DNA of 5,728 nt. Origin: Burkholderiales bacterium. GTDB taxonomy: Bacteria; Pseudomonadota; Gammaproteobacteria; Burkholderiales; Burkholderiaceae_D. Positions 4,469-5,728 of the stretch are shown here, in pieces. The position numbers were made by a program, and so were the translations under genes. The notes under the pieces are model-generated. The model ran no database searches and was not told where the DNA came from. It worked only from the letters and a program-made list of their open reading frames with translations. Each line of letters opens with the position of its first letter. The stretch's first letter is position 1. Where the stretch lies: NCBI GenBank assembly GCA_005800405.1, contig SYFN01000206.1:1-5728 (forward strand), read 5' to 3'.

Positions 4469-5728
4469 ATGACTGACAAACAAAGGCCATTTGGTGTGTC
4501 GATGACGGAACGAGAGTTTGCGGAGTGCCTGCCGGCTGACGAGGCAGCGTTCCGTTCTCCCATCCCGACACAAATGGTGTCGAACGGTGAATACAACCCA
4601 CTGCCACAGACGGAAAAGCAAAAGAAGGTCGAATTTCTGATCAAGGAAATGGCCGACAAGGAGGCAAAGCGTCACAACATGAACCGTCGCGAGTTCCTCG
4701 CCACGTCCTCGGGCATGGCGACCGCCTTCATCGCCATGAATCAGGTGTACGGCAACATGTTCGAAGTAAACGAGTCAGAGGCTAAGAATCTCGACGCTGC
4801 TGGTGACCGCAAGGCCAAGTACAAAGGACAGTTCATTTTCGATGACCAGACCCACTTCATTCGCGATGACTTCAAAGAAGAAGGCCTGCTGGGTCTGACC
4901 AAATGGGCTGAAGGTGCCAAAGTCAATCCGAACATCGGAAACATCCCCACCACGCTGGCACGCTACAAAATGGATAACTACCTCAAGGAGATTTTTCTTG
5001 ATTCGGACACCTCGGTGGCGCTGCTCTCGGGTGCGCCTTTCGATGATCCGAACTGGTGGCTGCTTTCCAATGACGCCATTCAAAATGCCTGCCGGGCCGT
5101 CAACAAGATGGCGGGCAGTGTCCGTATGCTTGGCCACTCGGTGATTACACCAAAATATCCGAATTGGATGGACGAAGTTGATCGTGCGATCGAGGAACTG
5201 CGTCCGGTGTCCTGGAAGTCGTACACCATTGGTGATCCTTTTGGCCCGTCGAAGTTTGCGTGGCGCCTCGATGATGAAAAGCTTATGTATCCGTTCTATG
5301 AAAAAGCCATCAAAGCGGGTATCAACACCATCTGTATTCACAAGGGCTTGATGCCGCTTGATTACGAAAAAGCTTTTGCCGGCACCTGGGAACATGCGAC
5401 CGTCAATGACCTTGGACAAGCAGCTAAAGACTGGCCGGGGATGAACTTCGTGATTTATCACGCGGCACTTCGCCCATGGCTGGCAGAAAAACCTGACCGG
5501 GAAGAGGCGCAGTTCGAGAAAAACGGCTACATCGAGTGGTCGACTGATCTGGCGCGCATTCCTGAAAAGTTTGGTGTCAAAAATGTCTACGCAGAACTGG
5601 GTTCGGTTTTTGCATCGACCGCGGTCACCAATCCGCGCTTCTGCGCTGCCTTCATTGGACAGCTGGTCAACCTCATGGGCCCGGATCGCGTGGTCTGGGG
5701 CACAGACTCGGTGTGGTACGGCTCGCCA
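4469..5728 (+). CDS. Amidohydrolase-family TIM-barrel protein with Tat-like motif, 3' end outside window
   Basis: The frame runs 420 codons to the window edge without a stop. It resembles amidohydrolase-2-type metal-dependent hydrolases, which act on C-N, C-C or ester bonds using a TIM barrel. Barrel landmarks in order: strand 1 FIFDDQTHF (122-130), TSVALLSGAPFDD mid-barrel, INTICIHKG with His291, NFVIYHAAL with His331, and VVWGTDSVWYGSP with Asp413. These fit the metal and catalytic positions. Strand 1 usually carries HxH, but here it reads Q127-T-H129, so the first ligand is changed. Residues 72-90 (NRREFLATSSGMATAF) form a twin-arginine-like signal, preceded by an unusual 70-residue hydrophilic segment. 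Export is likely but the long leader makes it uncertain. The ATG has a strong GAGGAG site. The gene is divergent from the nosR-like operon. The substrate cannot be deduced, and roughly 60-140 C-terminal residues probably lie beyond the edge. Confidence 0.8.
   Translation, partial: MTDKQRPFGVSMTEREFAECLPADEAAFRSPIPTQMVSNGEYNPLPQTEKQKKVEFLIKEMADKEAKRHNMNRREFLATSSGMATAFIAMNQVYGNMFEVNESEAKNLDAAGDRKAKYKGQFIFDDQTHFIRDDFKEEGLLGLTKWAEGAKVNPNIGNIPTTLARYKMDNYLKEIFLDSDTSVALLSGAPFDDPNWWLLSNDAIQNACRAVNKMAGSVRMLGHSVITPKYPNWMDEVDRAIEELRPVSWKSYTIGDPFGPSKFAWRLDDEKLMYPFYEKAIKAGINTICIHKGLMPLDYEKAFAGTWEHATVNDLGQAAKDWPGMNFVIYHAALRPWLAEKPDREEAQFEKNGYIEWSTDLARIPEKFGVKNVYAELGSVFASTAVTNPRFCAAFIGQLVNLMGPDRVVWGTDSVWYGSP

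Noticed and set aside
4775..5461. 228-residue minus-strand ORF
   Set aside because: Antisense to the amidohydrolase frame, which has all the barrel motifs; no independent ribosome binding site or family pattern.

Overview
The window looks like proteobacterial DNA, most likely from a denitrifying or otherwise anaerobically respiring betaproteobacterium. That guess rests on a NosR-type membrane iron-sulfur flavoprotein, an exported ApbE/NosX-type flavin transferase, Tat-type leaders, and the GC-rich codon use of the genes from about 1040 onward. No rRNA, tRNA or marker gene is present to confirm the taxon.

Layout: (1) Bases 1 to about 1040 are a lower-GC accessory stretch with no intact gene. 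It holds short, overlapping, frame-disrupted ORF pieces on the minus strand, including a helix-turn-helix piece like the N-terminus of WYL/DeoR-type regulators and a 78-residue unknown protein. A piece of an excisionase-type HTH gene on the plus strand breaks off near 1040. (2) From 1742 down to about 1041 (minus strand) lies an apbE/nosX-like flavin transferase that has lost its C-terminal third. It runs head-on into the plus-strand HTH piece, and an EcoRI hexamer (1039-1044) sits at the apparent junction. (3) 1742-3889 (minus) is a complete 715-residue NosR/NirI-family protein, one base overlapped with the apbE-like gene. (4) 3890-4468 is a 579-base AT-rich divergent intergenic region rich in palindromes and short repeats. 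(5) From 4469 (plus) to the window end is the first 420 codons of an amidohydrolase-family protein with an unusual 70-residue extension in front of a Tat-like motif.

How the genes work together: the NosR-like protein and the ApbE-like protein form a recognisable module. ApbE-type enzymes attach FMN from FAD to a threonine in FMN-binding domains such as the one at the N-terminus of NosR, which then passes electrons across the membrane using its C-terminal iron-sulfur sites. No nosZ or other nos maturation gene is visible here, so the terminal electron acceptor is unknown. The amidohydrolase is transcribed divergently from this module and may share its control region, but a functional link is only inference.

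Most noteworthy points are the double gene truncation at the EcoRI site, the Gln in place of the first metal-binding His in the amidohydrolase, its long pre-Tat extension, the variant flavinylation motif in the NosR-like protein, and the structured divergent control region.
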